Positions 47,481 to 59,900 of a stretch of 64,000 nt of DNA are shown here, in pieces. Origin of the DNA: Paralichthys olivaceus (Eukaryota; Chordata; Actinopteri; Pleuronectiformes; Paralichthyidae); NCBI RefSeq assembly GCF_024713975.1, contig NC_091110.1, positions 3,297,001 through 3,361,000 on the forward strand, written 5' to 3'. Every line of letters begins with the position of its first letter. Position 1 is the first letter of the stretch. The notes under the pieces were generated by a model. The model was given only the letters and a program-made list of their open reading frames with translations. It was not told the origin of the DNA and did no database searches. A program made the translations under genes and the position numbers.

Positions 47481-48098
47481 ATTTTATAATTCTAAATGCT
47501 GCAAACTAATTAGAAAAACATGCTTATCCAGGGGTGACCCAGCTGAATCTGACTGCACCCCTATCTTAGTCAACAACAACTCCTGACTGTGCGTTAATTT
47601 TTTGCTGCCCACAGAGGCTGCACATCACAAAGGAGGGGGGCCAAATCTTCACGTCTGCCCAGTCCTCTGAGTTTCTGGCTGCTTCAGCTCCAGCTGGTTG
47701 TGAAGCATTTGTTCCTGCAGAGAGGGGCTGATAAACGTCTGAATCTGTGAATAAACTGTGAATGAAGAAGAGTCTCACCACTGAGAGAGGATGTTCTGAT
47801 TCACTGAAAACAGCTGGATGCTTGTCCTGGTTGTTAGTGCCAGGTGGGAGGGAGCATTAAGGATGGCATTCCTCAAAACCAGGTTCCAGTGTGTGTGCGA
47901 GACACCCCTCACTGTCCTTCTGCAACAGCAGTAGACGGGGAGATATGACTCACCCTTGATCACCTGGCCTGTCCTGGTGAAGAGTGAGAAGTCGGGTGGA
48001 TCCTGGTTGTGGCGTCAACAGAACGTAAGAGTCTAGTTCTCTGACAAGATGAAACTTTAAAATCCAACTTCATACTGTTAGAGCTAAAGCAGACGTAC

Positions 48099-48240
48099 CT
48101 GCATACAGGACATGTGTAACGTCTGTGTGCTCCAGATGTTCCTCGTGCGCTCTTGGTCCAGGACCGAGTGTCTGTGACGACCATGAAAAGCTCCAGCAGC
48201 TCACGGATGAGACTCTCGGCCTCCTGCGTCTTGCTTCAAA
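48099..48240 (-). other. Exon-like minus-strand ORF, unidentified
   Basis: On the minus strand a polypyrimidine-like acceptor (TTTTTGCAG, AG at 48241-48242) and a strong donor (GCAG followed by GTACGT, at 48099/48098) bracket 142 nt. One frame reads ESLIRELLELFMVVTDTRSW, then a basic segment and RRYTCPVC, which looks like real protein. That frame meets a stop near the acceptor, so the true acceptor would have to lie a few bases inside, or the piece is dead. Downstream minus-strand ORFs at 47775-47963 and 47566-47781 could belong to the same relic. I do not recognise the protein. Confidence 0.3.
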
Positions 48241-50840
48241 CTGCAAAAAGCCAGGGGGAGCTAGGCAGGAAAGAGAACCACATATTTTCCACTTGTGCTG
48301 CTGTGTCGATTGTGAATTTCCTCTTCACACGATCAATGCAGGCACATCTTGTCTTATCTATCTTGTTTTAATGAGATAATTAAGTTAAATAAAAGGAAAG
48401 GCTTTCTGGTCGAAGTATATTTTAAGAGGGGACTTAAAAGATGGCACTGACTCTACAAGCTTAATTTTCTCAGGCAGCAACAAGAAAAGTCAAACACTTT
48501 CTTCTGTGATATAAGAAAACATCTTGATAATGTTTTCAGTAGTGCACATATGTACCTCTATAGTATTGCTGTGTTTGGCCAGAGAAACACAAGGCAACAG
48601 TAAATATTTATACAGCCGAGAATGCGACACAAAGACCATCGGAACTGTTGAATTTGTCTTGCAAGTGTTGCAACTCATAAATCTGGTCAGCAGATGTCAG
48701 CATATGAGCTGCATTATTTTGTGAATCACCACTGAATTCATTTTATTTGATGAGCTCTGATTCCTGTTTGCAGGCGACACATCTGCATCTAAAGCTACTT
48801 TACCACACAAAAGCAGCATGTGCCTTGACACTGACAGTGCAGTTTATCTGTTCCAATCTGCATCACTTCACAATCCTGCGAAATATATAGAATCCATCTG
48901 TACTTTGTCCAATTTGAAACACTCACTATATCAGCTTTATCTTTATAATCTCAACATCCTCACCCTGGTGTCCATTATGGGAATTTGACAGATCATAAAA
49001 TGATTACCGGACGTGAGAGACGCATTGTTTAACAGCCTGGAAATTATATTGTTTTCTAAGTACCGGATGGATCATTAGATCCCTTTGGTTTGTTGAGATG
49101 GAGTTACAGGCGTATGTGCTGTTTTGCTGCGCTGACTGCAGTAGTCTGTGGGCCAAACTTTAAGTAATGAGTTGTTATACCTACATTAAATCTGATGAGA
49201 CAGACAAATATTTCAGATCAAAAGACACTGGATACAATTAGGGCTGGGCATTTAACTGAAAATGTATTGATAATGGACATTTAGAAGCTCTCAACTTTGC
49301 TCATGTCTGTTAATTCAGGTAATGCTTTCCCCGATACTCATGAACTGTCTCCCTTTAAAAAATGACATCTTGTTCAGTCTATCCACTAGGCCAGTTTGGT
49401 TGCACTATTTTGAACCTCATTTAAAACTACATGTAATGCAGCAAATAAACAAACGTACATTTCCCAGTGTCTCTGTCATCACGTTGGACATCAACGGATG
49501 AGTGAAACTTCTCACACTGTGAAACATTAGAAGCCATTGCTTACCGGCAACCTAAGTAACAAGCAGATCTGAAAAGTGTGTAAACCAACTGTGGGATCTG
49601 CGAGAAAGTCACTAAAAGAAAGAAAGAGCTGTGAAAACTGTCCAGCGGGTAATTAGCTGCTGTAATGAAGAATATCACAAAATTAACTGGGTTGAGAGCA
49701 GCAACTCACTTTGCTGGGGACTGTGAAAGGGACTGAGGCCAAAAGACAATAATACACTTTATTTGTCCTCACATGGATTGATATGCTGGTATAATAACAT
49801 GCCAGTGATATAAGATACAGATACTGTGAGAGAAAAACAGAGATTGGTGTCATTCAATATAAAAATCATTGTTCTGCTCTTTGGTCAAACTGTCTCTTAC
49901 CTTTGTGGAGTCAAACCACTCCCACGTGTACAATAGTTGTAGATCCAGTGAAGCGGTTACAGCGCCGAATTCCTCAGTGGCCGGGAGGAGCATTACACAA
50001 AGTGATTCAAAAAGAAGAATGGTGGATGTGGAGTTAGAAGTTTGGTGCCATGCAATTTGGAGCAATCAGAGACGGGACAGTGACACGTATGATCCATAGG
50101 TATGGTCTCAGCATATTGTTCTTCCGCGTGTAGCGAACCAATTAGGCGGCTCATTTGCATAATTTCCCATCATGCAACACGAAGGGGAAGTAGCCTTTGA
50201 AGTCTAATTAGCACAATCTGCACTGAAGACACCAAAACTGTAAAGTGTATCGATTCGCGCGGAGGTGTGTGTCTGCCACCGTACAGTTCATCCAAGAGGT
50301 TGCTGTATGTTTGCGAGGCATCACAATCCAGTCAAAGTCATTTCATAATCACGCTATATTAGTTTAGTACATTAATAGAGATTGTCTCGGTTGCAGGTTC
50401 GAGTCCCACTCCTGGCTATGTCATGATAATCACGTTGCCTGTATAGTAGCAACTAAGTGAACATAGGAATGTGAAGTTGACTTCATTTATTATCACCATT
50501 ATTATATATGTTTAATAAATGTTGTCACATTGTTGAAAGAAGTATTTGCACTTTGCTGCATGTAAAGGTTAAATATAAAAGACGAGCAGGGAGTACACCA
50601 GCTCACGATGGGCGGTATGACACTCGACCTGCTTGTACTCGCGAATCCCCTTCATTCATTCATTCATTATAAATGTGCTAATTGGACTTCAAAGATGTCT
50701 ACTTCTACGACGGGGGATTATGCAAATCAATCCGTCAACGAATTTAGCTCAATCCTAGCTCCACCACGCAAAGCAGGCATTTTATGCTCGGGAGGATCAC
50801 TCTTGTTCTCGCATCGACTCTTTGATCGCCTTTTTTTCCC
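48241..50840. other. Spacer upstream of vdac3
   Basis: I see no gene in this 2.6-kb stretch. At about 50392-50403 the text GGTTCGAGTCCC is a perfect Pol III B-box, but no matching A-box or cloverleaf precedes it, so it is at most a tRNA-derived relic. A (CATT)n run lies near 50654-50670. Confidence 0.4.
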
Positions 50841-50995
50841 CCAGCGACACCGCGCATGCGCCACTATTCTCCTTCATTGTGTCCCCGTCACACAGCGCGA
50901 AGCTAAGCTAGGCTAGCTGTCAACCCCGCGGAGCAGCATCACGTCAGGGACGCTCCAGGCTGTGTAGACCCCCGCTTGTGAACACCTTAACACCG
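50841..50995 (+). promoter_or_regulatory. vdac3: vdac3 promoter with NRF-1 site, and 5'UTR exon
   Basis: The palindrome GCGCATGCGC at 50852-50861 fits the binding site of NRF-1, a regulator of nuclear genes for mitochondrial proteins. Downstream, CpG-rich sequence ends in a strong donor (ACACCG followed by GTAAGA) at 50995/50996. This makes 50995 the likely end of a non-coding first exon starting near 50880-50920. The next exon begins at 52578, four bases before the start codon. Intron 1 (50996-52577) contains no other feature I can support. Confidence 0.6.
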
Positions 50996-52581
50996 GTAAG
51001 AATGAGCTCGTGCAGCTGAGACGTCTCTTCGTAACGTGTCTTCTCAAGGTTAGCCGCTGCAACTAGCATGTTAGGAGCAGGTTGGGAGATTTAGCCGACG
51101 ATAGCCGTGTTATGTAATGAAGTTTAGCCTGCACAGTTTAATCCGTGGATGATAGTGTGGAGTCCAAACCGTAACGCCAGTCACGCATTTAGCCACTCAG
51201 CTGGATTTGAGGCGAGCTAGTGGGTCTGTGAGGAGGAAGAGGGGCCACAGCCTTGTTACTGCGAACATTAACTTAGCTCAGGCAGCAGCTAGCTGTCAAC
51301 CCCCCTCCCCACTCACACACCTCTTCCACCGGCCCATCTGTTGTCCTTTGTCCCTGCGAGAGATGCAGCGAGCAGAGAGAACCCTCTTGTTCTTTAGACT
51401 TCCATCTTAAAAACATCTGTAACAACAGTGCGAATGTGTCTGTGCAGCACCAGGGTGATCTTCTGGGCCCTTTACCCCCTCTCAACCATGAGACATGTTG
51501 ACCACAAGACACCAGCCGAGCCTTTTGTTCTGGTGCTGTAACATCAGCCTCGTGCATCATGTTCTCATATATTAAAGTGCACATCTGTGCAGATGCACGG
51601 GCTATTTTTAGGACGCATTTATCTCTGGACTTCTTAGATGCACCGTTAGCTGCAGAGCTCATTTGTTGTGAACTTCCCAGCTGCCCCCTAAAGGAACAGC
51701 TTGTCCTCTTCTGCTGCAGCTCACTGCTCAATCAAATGATAGGCAAGCGACAAACCACACAGACCTTACTATTTATTTCTGATATCTACTGTCTTTATTT
51801 AATGGCAGATTTGCTATAATTAATATCAGTAATGCCTTTTTTAAGTGCTAAATCATTACAGCAGCCGTGTACAGGGTGTATGCAGGCAGATCCTGAACTA
51901 GCACTGGATTCAGTTCCCTCAACAAAAGGCCTCAGAGGATGTTGAATGCACAATTTTATTATTTTTTTACTTGTTCCAAATACTGACATTAGTTTTACTT
52001 TTTATGCATCAGCCCCTGTGACTGTTGAAGCTGGAGACATTATGTTTATGACAGTTTTTTGGGGTTGTCCATCTGTTTTCGTGTTTTACTCTCAAGAACT
52101 AAATGGATCAGGAAACCAAGTTTTTAATCAGTAAAAAGGTTCATTCGGACTCAAGGATGACCTGATAAGAATTTCATTGTCAAAAGGTCAAGGTCACTGT
52201 GACCTCACAACATACACATTTTGGTTGGCTTCAACGCAAAAGGGCTGTTCCGTCCTTTGTGCAGTTTATATCGGCACCATCACAACACTGTTACTACAGA
52301 AGCCTGGAAGCTCAAGTTAATTGGTTAATTATGTTTTTAGTAACCTGAAAAATACATATAAAATGTAATATGTTTATAAATGATATATTCTTATAAATAA
52401 TTGCAGTGTGCACTGGTTTTTTCCCCTCATCCTGCGAAAAAAAGATTGCGTTCTCTGTGGTATTTGTTGAACACTGCAGAAACCTGCACGTAGAGAAGTG
52501 AAGAATGCATTGTTCAGTCTGCTGATTGATTTGTTCAGTTGGTACTAAATAATCAGTGTTGTCTTTATCTTTTCCAGCACA

Positions 52582-55500
52582 ATGGCTGTCCCTCCTTCAT
52601 ACTCAGACCTGGGCAAAGCTGCCAAGGATATATTCAGCAAGGGCTATGGTGAGAACAGTGTTAAATTATTAACTGATTTGAATTCTGTTCAAATTTCATT
52701 TTTTTGTTGGACCAGCTGTGAGATACTTCACAGACAATATAGATACATTTTAAGGTCTTGACCTTCTATGTAAAGTGCCTTTAGATAATTATCATTTGGC
52801 GCTATCCACTTTTATTAACGTGGTTAAAAAGTTCTATCACTGAAAAATGTTGCTGCACACTAAAACCAATTCTGTGATAATTAATGGGTAAATTAACAAG
52901 TAATTCATACGTTTAACTTATTGATTTGCATTACTGTCTACAAGGGCCCAATAAACAGAGAGACATCTAAGGCATAGCAATAGAGCTGTAACAAGTAGTT
53001 ATCAGAAAACTAATTGGGATCTATTTGGTTAATAGGTAATCAGTTAATCATGTCATAAAAAGCAAAAATCTCAAACATAACCTTGTTGCAGCTTCTTAAA
53101 TGGGATAATCAGCTGCTTATGTCAGACAAAGCAAATAATCTGAAGATGTCACCTTGAATTTAAGTCACAGATTAATATTAACTAAATACTAATGCATAAG
53201 CAGATATCTGACAAATTTAGAATATCAAACCATATATCTGTACAACAAATCTAACCATGTGATGATGCACATGCTTAATTAAGGGAACACTTCAGTATTT
53301 TGGAGAATATAAACGTCTAAAGCTCTCATACTGATGCTTCATTTGTTATATCCTTACAACAATCAGTGGTATCAATTCTCTCATCAAACTCTTGCTGTGA
53401 AAGCAAATTCACTTTTTTCCAAAATATCAAACCGTTCCTTTAAATAGTCTCATTTTTGATCTATCTTGTACTTATTTACAGTTAACACACAACTTTATCT
53501 TTTGAAATCCTCCAGGCTTTGGTGTCGTGAAGCTGGATCTCAAGACCAAATCACAAAGTGGAGTGGTGAGTACATTATTTTTTTTTTTTTATCTTGTCAT
53601 GGCTGCTTTCTGCAGAGTCCCTCTCCCCTGCCTTCTCTCAGCTTTCACTCTGCCATCTCCAACTCTCGCCTCCCACCACACCAATACAAATTCATCTTGC
53701 TACAACTGAACTGCTCTAACCTGGAGCTTTAAGGTGTCTAGGTCGGTTGATTGACTGATGCAGAAACATGCTTTGGCTCACAGTGATGTCTGTAGCCTGT
53801 CTCTACCTGCCTTTCCTAACCCCTGCTCTGTCTCCACGCTGCTGCCCTCTCTGTACTGGACCGCTCGTGCTCTAATGTAGATGGTAAGATTGTCAGACCC
53901 ACCGGCTCTAATTGTCTGTGTGATATGGAACGAGATCATCTCCGTTTGGTCCTCTGTCCTGTTTGCTCACATCATCATCTGCTTATTCACACAATTTGTT
54001 GTTGGTTTTCTTTGAGTCTTTGTGATAATCATTTACATTTCATGTTCTGTCTTGTGATTTTCATTTCATTATTGTCGTGCCAGTTTATTTGAAGTCATTG
54101 TTAGTAAAGGGCAACATTTTCATTATCAGTTCATCGGCCAATAATTGGTGCTCTGATATTATGTTAATTATATTTACAGCACCTCTATCAACTTATGTTG
54201 ATTGTTTTATCACAGGTTAATGGTTAAATTTCATAAATTAGTCATAGATATTTGATACAAAATCCTGAGCTGACTTACTCAGATGTGACTAAGTTTTTTA
54301 AAAACAGCAAATTGTCACATTTGAAAGTTTGTAATTTATTTTGCATTTTGTTTTAAAATCAACCCAAATGTAGAATCATTATTTATGTCAAGTAGCAAAT
54401 CAACTATTCATTGTAACTCTAAAAGAAAATTTAAAATGAGAAATTAGAGATTTGTTTTTGACCAATTGAAAAACAACTCTGCTTGAGACCTTCAATGTTA
54501 TCATCCCCCTTTTCTCTGCTCTGCACAAAGCAAAAACCAAAAGTGATCTGCAAAAGAGATGACCCCTTCACTTAAACAAAGGTCATTAGAGACAAACATT
54601 TACTTACCTCATGGATGTTCTATCCCAGACGAGCCCCCAATTGTTACGCCCCACAATTATGTGGCGAACGACATGTATTACTGACAGGAATCAACAACAG
54701 AAAGCCTTTAAAACAGCCGAACCATGGGATTCATTAACATCAAATGACACAATACTCACATCATGTTAAAATCCCAGGTTGAGGCCCATCAGAACCAACA
54801 GTCCCCACACTGGAAGCCTCTGCTCCTGACACAGGAGGTTTTAATGAACCTCAATCCACAGGCCAGGTGCACCTCACTGATGACTGATCAGTTAATCAGG
54901 GTGGAGCTGGAGGAGAGACAAGAGAGAAACAGACACACACACAGCCGTAACACCTAACAGATGTAAAGCTAAAAGAAGCCCCAAATGAATCAAAATCTTT
55001 GGTGTTTCTGTTCCGTCTTATTGGCTGATACAGCATCTGGAAACTGATATCAGCAGATACTAACCTGGTCCATATTTCAGTCAAGCTTCTACATGAATTC
55101 CAGCCCCTAAAAAGAATTGTGAAGATTAACGCACAACTTACATGTACTATTTTGTTCTCTAAGCACACACGCTGGCTTTGTCACTGTGAAATTTAAGATG
55201 GTGCCTTCAGGGCTGCTGTAGCTCAGGAGGCAGAGCGGGTCATCCAATAACCAGGGGTTCAGCAGCTTGATCCCAGTCTCCGCCATTCTACGTGCCAAAG
55301 TGTTTTCTAACAGCTGTGCTGACTGTGTGTGAGTGATGTATGATTGTGAAGGTGCTGCACATAGATGCACTGTATGAATGTGTGTGTGACTGGGTGAAAG
55401 GCAAAACTATACTTCATGGTCATCAAGACTGGAATAGTTCTATGAATACAGACCATTTAGTTGTTTCATATTTCAAATCACAATTTTAACCTTCTTCAGA

Positions 55501-58500
55501 TTCATCAGTTTTTTTCTGTCCATCTTGTGGTACTGGCGTCTTGCATGACTTTAGGCTCTCACAGTTGTCTGTCCGCTCTTTGACTGTTGTCTTCTGATTT
55601 TGCTCATTTTATTCCTGTACATTTCACAAATAACTGTTCAACACAAGTCTCCCCTCTGCCCCCCTGTCTCTCTAACTTGTTTTGGGATTTTTCTATTTAT
55701 TAAACAGTTTATTGCTTCACACTTTCACGTCAGACAGTTTTTCTTTGCTGGATGTGATCGAATGTGCTGCACTAAACCTGTGTCGTCCTTGTGTTCCTGA
55801 CAGGAGTTCAACACATCTGGCTCCAGTAACACAGACACAGGGAAGGCTGCAGGGAGCCTGGAGACCAAATACAAGATGAAAGAGCTGGGCCTGAGCTTCA
55901 ACCAAAAGTGGAACACAGACAACACACTGGCTACTGAAGTGACTGTAGAGGACCAGGTATGTGTTTAGTCTTCAGATGTGATCTTTTAAACTGGGAAAAA
56001 AAAAAGTGAGCTTTGCACTAGTATGTGGTTGAATAAAAATAAACATGACACAAACATTACCCACAGCTGACTCAAGGACTCAAGGTTGCCTTGGAAACAT
56101 CTTTTGTACCAAACACAGGGTAAGAATACATTTATTTGTATTGACGAGTGCTGCATGGGAGTTAGTGTGGGACTATGTGTAGTGAGAATAAAGTGTGGCT
56201 CAACCCTGGTCACTGGAAAGTCCGAGTGGCAAGAAACCAGACATGTCTCTGACATTTTTGTTTTTGATTAACACCTTTTTTTAAAATATAATTTTCATAT
56301 CTGCCAGATTAGTAAATGTAAACATCACATCCTCTTTTCTAAATCCCTTCAGAAGGAGCAATCACTCCCCTTCTTTTCGACATTTCTATTTTCTTTGATA
56401 TAATTTTGTCGAACCTGATCTGAACCAAATTCTTTGTAATTGTCCATTAAAGGATAAAACTCACAATAATCTTTATTTGTATTATTGTAAACATATCACT
56501 TAGAAACCACATTATGCTTGTTTGTTTCTCTCTCAACACCTTCTACTCCATTTGTGGCCTCAGCCCCAAGCTCATCTGCTCCCACTGAAAATGTAAATCT
56601 TGAATAAATAAATAATTAACTGTTCCTGTAGTTTTTATCAACCTAACGAGAGGAATAAGTGCATTTGTTGGTGAATTAATCCACATTTGGTCTAAATATT
56701 TGTGACAGCAGGGGGTGTCGGTGTGAGTCAGAAGTGTACTATTGTGTGTGTGTGTGTGTGTGTGTGTGGGTGTGGGTGTGGGTGTGGGTGTGTGTGTGTG
56801 GGGCATGTTTTACTTTCATGATAAAACATGCCCACTGATGAGTTTTTGTTTTTTTTCAACAAGAATGGAGATACACCAGACTTTGGATTCACACACATTA
56901 CTAAGTCATAAGTTACATTCAGTTGTGGGTCTCGGGATAAAATACACATCACTACTTATTCTTTATTATTAGAGGATTAGAAACGTTCCAACCTTTTAAA
57001 CTTTATTAATCTGTTTCTTAGTAAGAAAAGTGGGAAGCTGAAGACAGGATACAAGCGTGACTTCGTCAACCTGGGCTGTGATGTCGACTTCGAGGGTCCC
57101 ATCATCCACGCCGCAGCTGTGCTGGGCTACGAGGGCTGGCTGGCCGGCTACCAGATGGCCTTCGACACGGCCAAGTCCAAACTGGCCCAGAACAACTTCG
57201 CCCTGGGATACAGGGCTGGAGACTTCCAGCTGCACACTAATGTGTGAGTACTGCGATTTTTATTTTTTATTAACTAAGTTCAGCCTCCTATTCATGTTCA
57301 GCAGCTGAAATCTGTTGCCTGTGGCCCTGGAAGAATCTGAAAGGCGTGGACAATAAACCAGGCACAGAGACGGTAACAAACAAAAGGCTTTAAGTTGCAT
57401 TACACTGTTTTCTATGACAGTGAAAGAGATATCATTGGTCAAACAATATGATGCACAGTGTCCCTCTATATTCTCCCTTTTATACAATGATGGCCAGTGA
57501 TTATATAAAGAAAATAACTCTTAGATTGACTTATGTGATGACAATCATTAAGTTCTTCCATGATGGAATAAAACCACCTAACAGTAGTTTTCTTGTGTTT
57601 ATTACTTCACACTATAAACTATCTCACTAACACAAGTCTTCAGACTAAATTTGGAAACAGTCTCTTTCCGGTGGATCAGATATTTTACTTCATTGTTGTA
57701 CATTTCCAGCGTATTTAAATGAATTAAGTGGTGTTGACCCAAATGAGCCAAACCTCACCCCTGCAGATCAGGAGCTCCTCGACTGATGCCCGCTTGGTAA
57801 TCCAGCCTCGAATCGTGCGCATGAACATCTCTGAACTTGTTGTGTGTTCTCTCTCAGTAATGACGGGACCGAGTTCGGCGGCTCCATCTACCAGAAGGTG
57901 AACGACGAGCTGGAGACGGCGGTAACTCTGGCCTGGACTGCCGGCAGTAACAACACTCGCTTCGGCATCGCTGCCAAATATAAGCTGGACCAAGACGCCT
58001 CTCTGTCTGTGAGTGCAGCAGCAGTTCATTGACAGCACTGATGGAGATACATTCTCAAAAAAAGGTGGTGTTTGTTTCATGTCTTACTGTTTTTCACCCT
58101 GCAGGCCAAAGTGAACAATGCCAGTCTGATCGGAGTAGGTTACACCCAGAGCCTTCGGCCAGGTAGGTTCGCCCATATCTGCCCAAGCTGTTGTCACCCA
58201 CCTACGTATTGTGTTGGGAGTCAGTGTTTATGACTACACATTAGACCTTCTTCTTCAGAGCTTTTGCTGATGAGAGGAACTACTTCTCTGAAACTGAGAA
58301 CTCCTCAGCTCAGAGAACGACAAAATGAATGAATTTACTCACATGTGCCACCGATTTTACACATGGAACAAAATCAAATCTTTTATCTACCAACAAACAC
58401 CATCTGCATGTTGTGACAGTTGATCTACAGACGATAACCAGCTTTATTTCCTGAACAACTGCAGTTGGTGATTATTAAATTGTGCACTAGATTGTGATTG

Positions 58501-59900
58501 TAGGTGATCACTGATTGTGAGCAAGTCATATTGACATATACGTGTCTAACTTCTATTAATATTCCATCTTCAATTCAATTTTATTTGTATCGAGCCAAAT
58601 CGCAACATACATTATCTCAAGGCACGTAATATTTATAATATTATTGAGAAACCCAACAGTTTCTGGAGAGCGGAGAGAAAAAGGTCCCCTTTAACAGGGG
58701 CGAACCTGTAAAACTAGACTTCTTCCTCAACCGGTGAGCGGAGAAAAATGAGGAAGAGAGGAGAGGCTGTTACAAAAGAGGGGAGAGAATAGAAAGAGAG
58801 AGAGGGTGGGACCTGAAGCATCATATTTAAGCTCTGTCAGACTGGTTATGATAATGAAAATAATAATAGTGATAGAAGCACCAGTTAAGACAAGAGTACC
58901 TCCTGAGCCACAGCTTTGTTTTTTGTCATCAAGATGGGTTTAACACGTCATTAGGTGCTTGTTTGTTTCTGAGAAGCAGGTCTTGAAAACTGAAAGAAAT
59001 ACCTTAGGTGGTCTGACAAGATATTCAATTTCCTTCACATTAGTCTCAAGTGTTTTTGGACATATCCCCGTCGCTGCCATGGACAGTGACTCTCATTATT
59101 AATGGATAAATGTTTTCAGACTGTTGAAAATCCCTGATTCCCTGTGATTGTAGTCGAGGTGGATCTTGTATTGTTGGCGGCTGTTTGATAATTTTCTAAA
59201 AAGGGATTCATCGTTTTTTTTTATTCGTTAATCCATAACCATATTTTCCGTCTCTTCAGGGTCCAGGTCATGTGGATTTTATTAAAGTTACAGTGTGTAG
59301 AATTTTGTGATATCTAGTGATTAAGTTGCATGTTGCAGCTGAACACCCCTCACCTCACCCTCTCCTTCCAAACATGAAAAAATAAACTGTGGTAGCCTTT
59401 AATTGTCATAAAATTCAAAAGGTGTTTAGTTTGTCCAGTCTGAACTAATGTAAAAAACATGGCAGCCTCCGTAGAGAGGGTCCCTTCCATGTAAATATAA
59501 AGTATTTGAATATAAAGGACCTTTTCTGGGGTAAAGAAAACTACAATTCATACAATTTAGATGAAACGAATTAGTGAAAACATCATGAGGATTATTCTAC
59601 ATTAAATTTCTGCCAATAATTCCCTTTCACCTAAATCTTACACACTGGAGCTTTAATTAAACTATTTAAAAACAATCCACAAAACTCAAAATACCAATCA
59701 GAATGAGAAGTCCACACTCACATAGTTCTGAGTAGAGGTGGAAACAGTTAACGTCTGAGTGGGCAGACGGTATGTGTGCAAAGACTTTAACTGGACTTGT
59801 CCCTGCAGGCGTGAAGGTCACCCTCTCCGCTCTGATCGACGGGAAGAACTTCAATGCCGGTGGACACAAAGTCGGCATGGGCTTCGAGCTGGAGGCATAA
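52582..59900 (+). CDS. vdac3: Voltage-dependent anion channel, VDAC3-like, complete
   Basis: VDACs form the 19-strand beta-barrel that passes metabolites through the mitochondrial outer membrane. The coding exons are 52582-52648 (exon from 52578), 53516-53565, 55804-55956, 56067-56119, 57022-57243, 57858-58008, 58105-58162 and 59809-59900. They total 846 nt, 281 residues, or 282 if the 3-nt exon at 53881-53883 is included. All junctions are GT-AG. The N-terminal helix [18 protein letters not shown], the GLK motif (QGLKVAL) and the C-terminal [20 protein letters not shown] are all present. I call VDAC3 because [24 protein letters not shown] and [13 protein letters not shown] are closest to that paralogue, because residue 73 is Gln where VDAC1 and VDAC2 have Glu, and because the ATG microexon is a VDAC3 trait. 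The N-terminus MAVPPSY is more VDAC1-like. Only one cysteine (about residue 127) is present, and two residues are missing at DVDFEGP. VDAC2 is the alternative. Confidence 0.95.
52749..52808 (-). repeat. Dispersed teleost repeat fragment in vdac3 intron
   Basis: The reverse complement (TTTACATAGAAGGTCAAGACC) matches the copy at 24811-24900 nearly base for base over about 55 nt. It lies about 100 nt downstream of the first coding exon of vdac3. Confidence 0.65.
53881..53883 (+). CDS. vdac3: Candidate 3-nt ATG microexon of vdac3
   Basis: The three bases ATG lie exactly between an acceptor (CTCTAATGTAG, preceded by a long pyrimidine-rich stretch from about 53800) and a donor (GTAAGATTG). They fall between coding exons that meet at a codon boundary (GTG before, GAG after), so inclusion would add one methionine without shifting the frame. 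Mammalian VDAC3 is known for an optional 3-nt ATG exon at exactly this place. Inclusion cannot be judged from genomic sequence. Confidence 0.7.
55211..55410 (+). repeat. tRNA-like dispersed repeat (SINE-type) in vdac3 intron
   Basis: It starts GCTGCTGTAGCTCAGGAGGC, an A-box-like head, followed 30-50 nt later by GGTTCAGCAGCTTGATCC, a degraded B-box. The tail is TG-rich (GAATGTGTGTGTGACTGGGTGAAAGGC). The layout is that of a tRNA-derived fish repeat. It lies about 400 nt before the exon at 55804-55956. Confidence 0.6.
56743..56800 (+). repeat. (GT)n / (GGGTGT)n microsatellite
   Basis: A run of about 24 bases of GT is followed by four GGTGT-type units and another GT run. It lies in the vdac3 intron between exons 56067-56119 and 57022-57243. 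The ORFs across it on both strands are artefacts of the repeat. Confidence 0.9.
58570..58740 (+). repeat. Dispersed teleost repeat, longer copy
   Basis: It starts CAATTCAATTTTATTTGTAT and continues CATACATTATCTCAAGGCAC. The following part (GAGAAACCCAACAGTTTCTGG ... GGTCCCCTTTAACAGG) is the longer body of the same family as the copy at 24811-24900. An AG-rich low-complexity stretch follows to about 58810. It lies in the last vdac3 intron (58163-59808). Confidence 0.65.
59282..59656 (-). mobile_element. Full-length non-autonomous MITE, copy B (375 bp)
   Basis: It starts TTAAAGTTACAGTGTGTAGA and ends TCTTACACACTGGAGCTTTAA. By my count it has the same length as copy A (6813-7187) but the opposite orientation. 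The shared interior includes TAGTTTGTCCAGTCTGAACTAATGTAAAAAACATGG in the same order. It lies in the last vdac3 intron, about 150 nt before the final exon. Confidence 0.8.

Noticed and set aside
50392..50403. Possible tRNA gene (perfect B-box GGTTCGAGTCCC)
   Set aside because: No A-box at the right spacing and no acceptor or anticodon stem can be drawn, so it is at most a relic.
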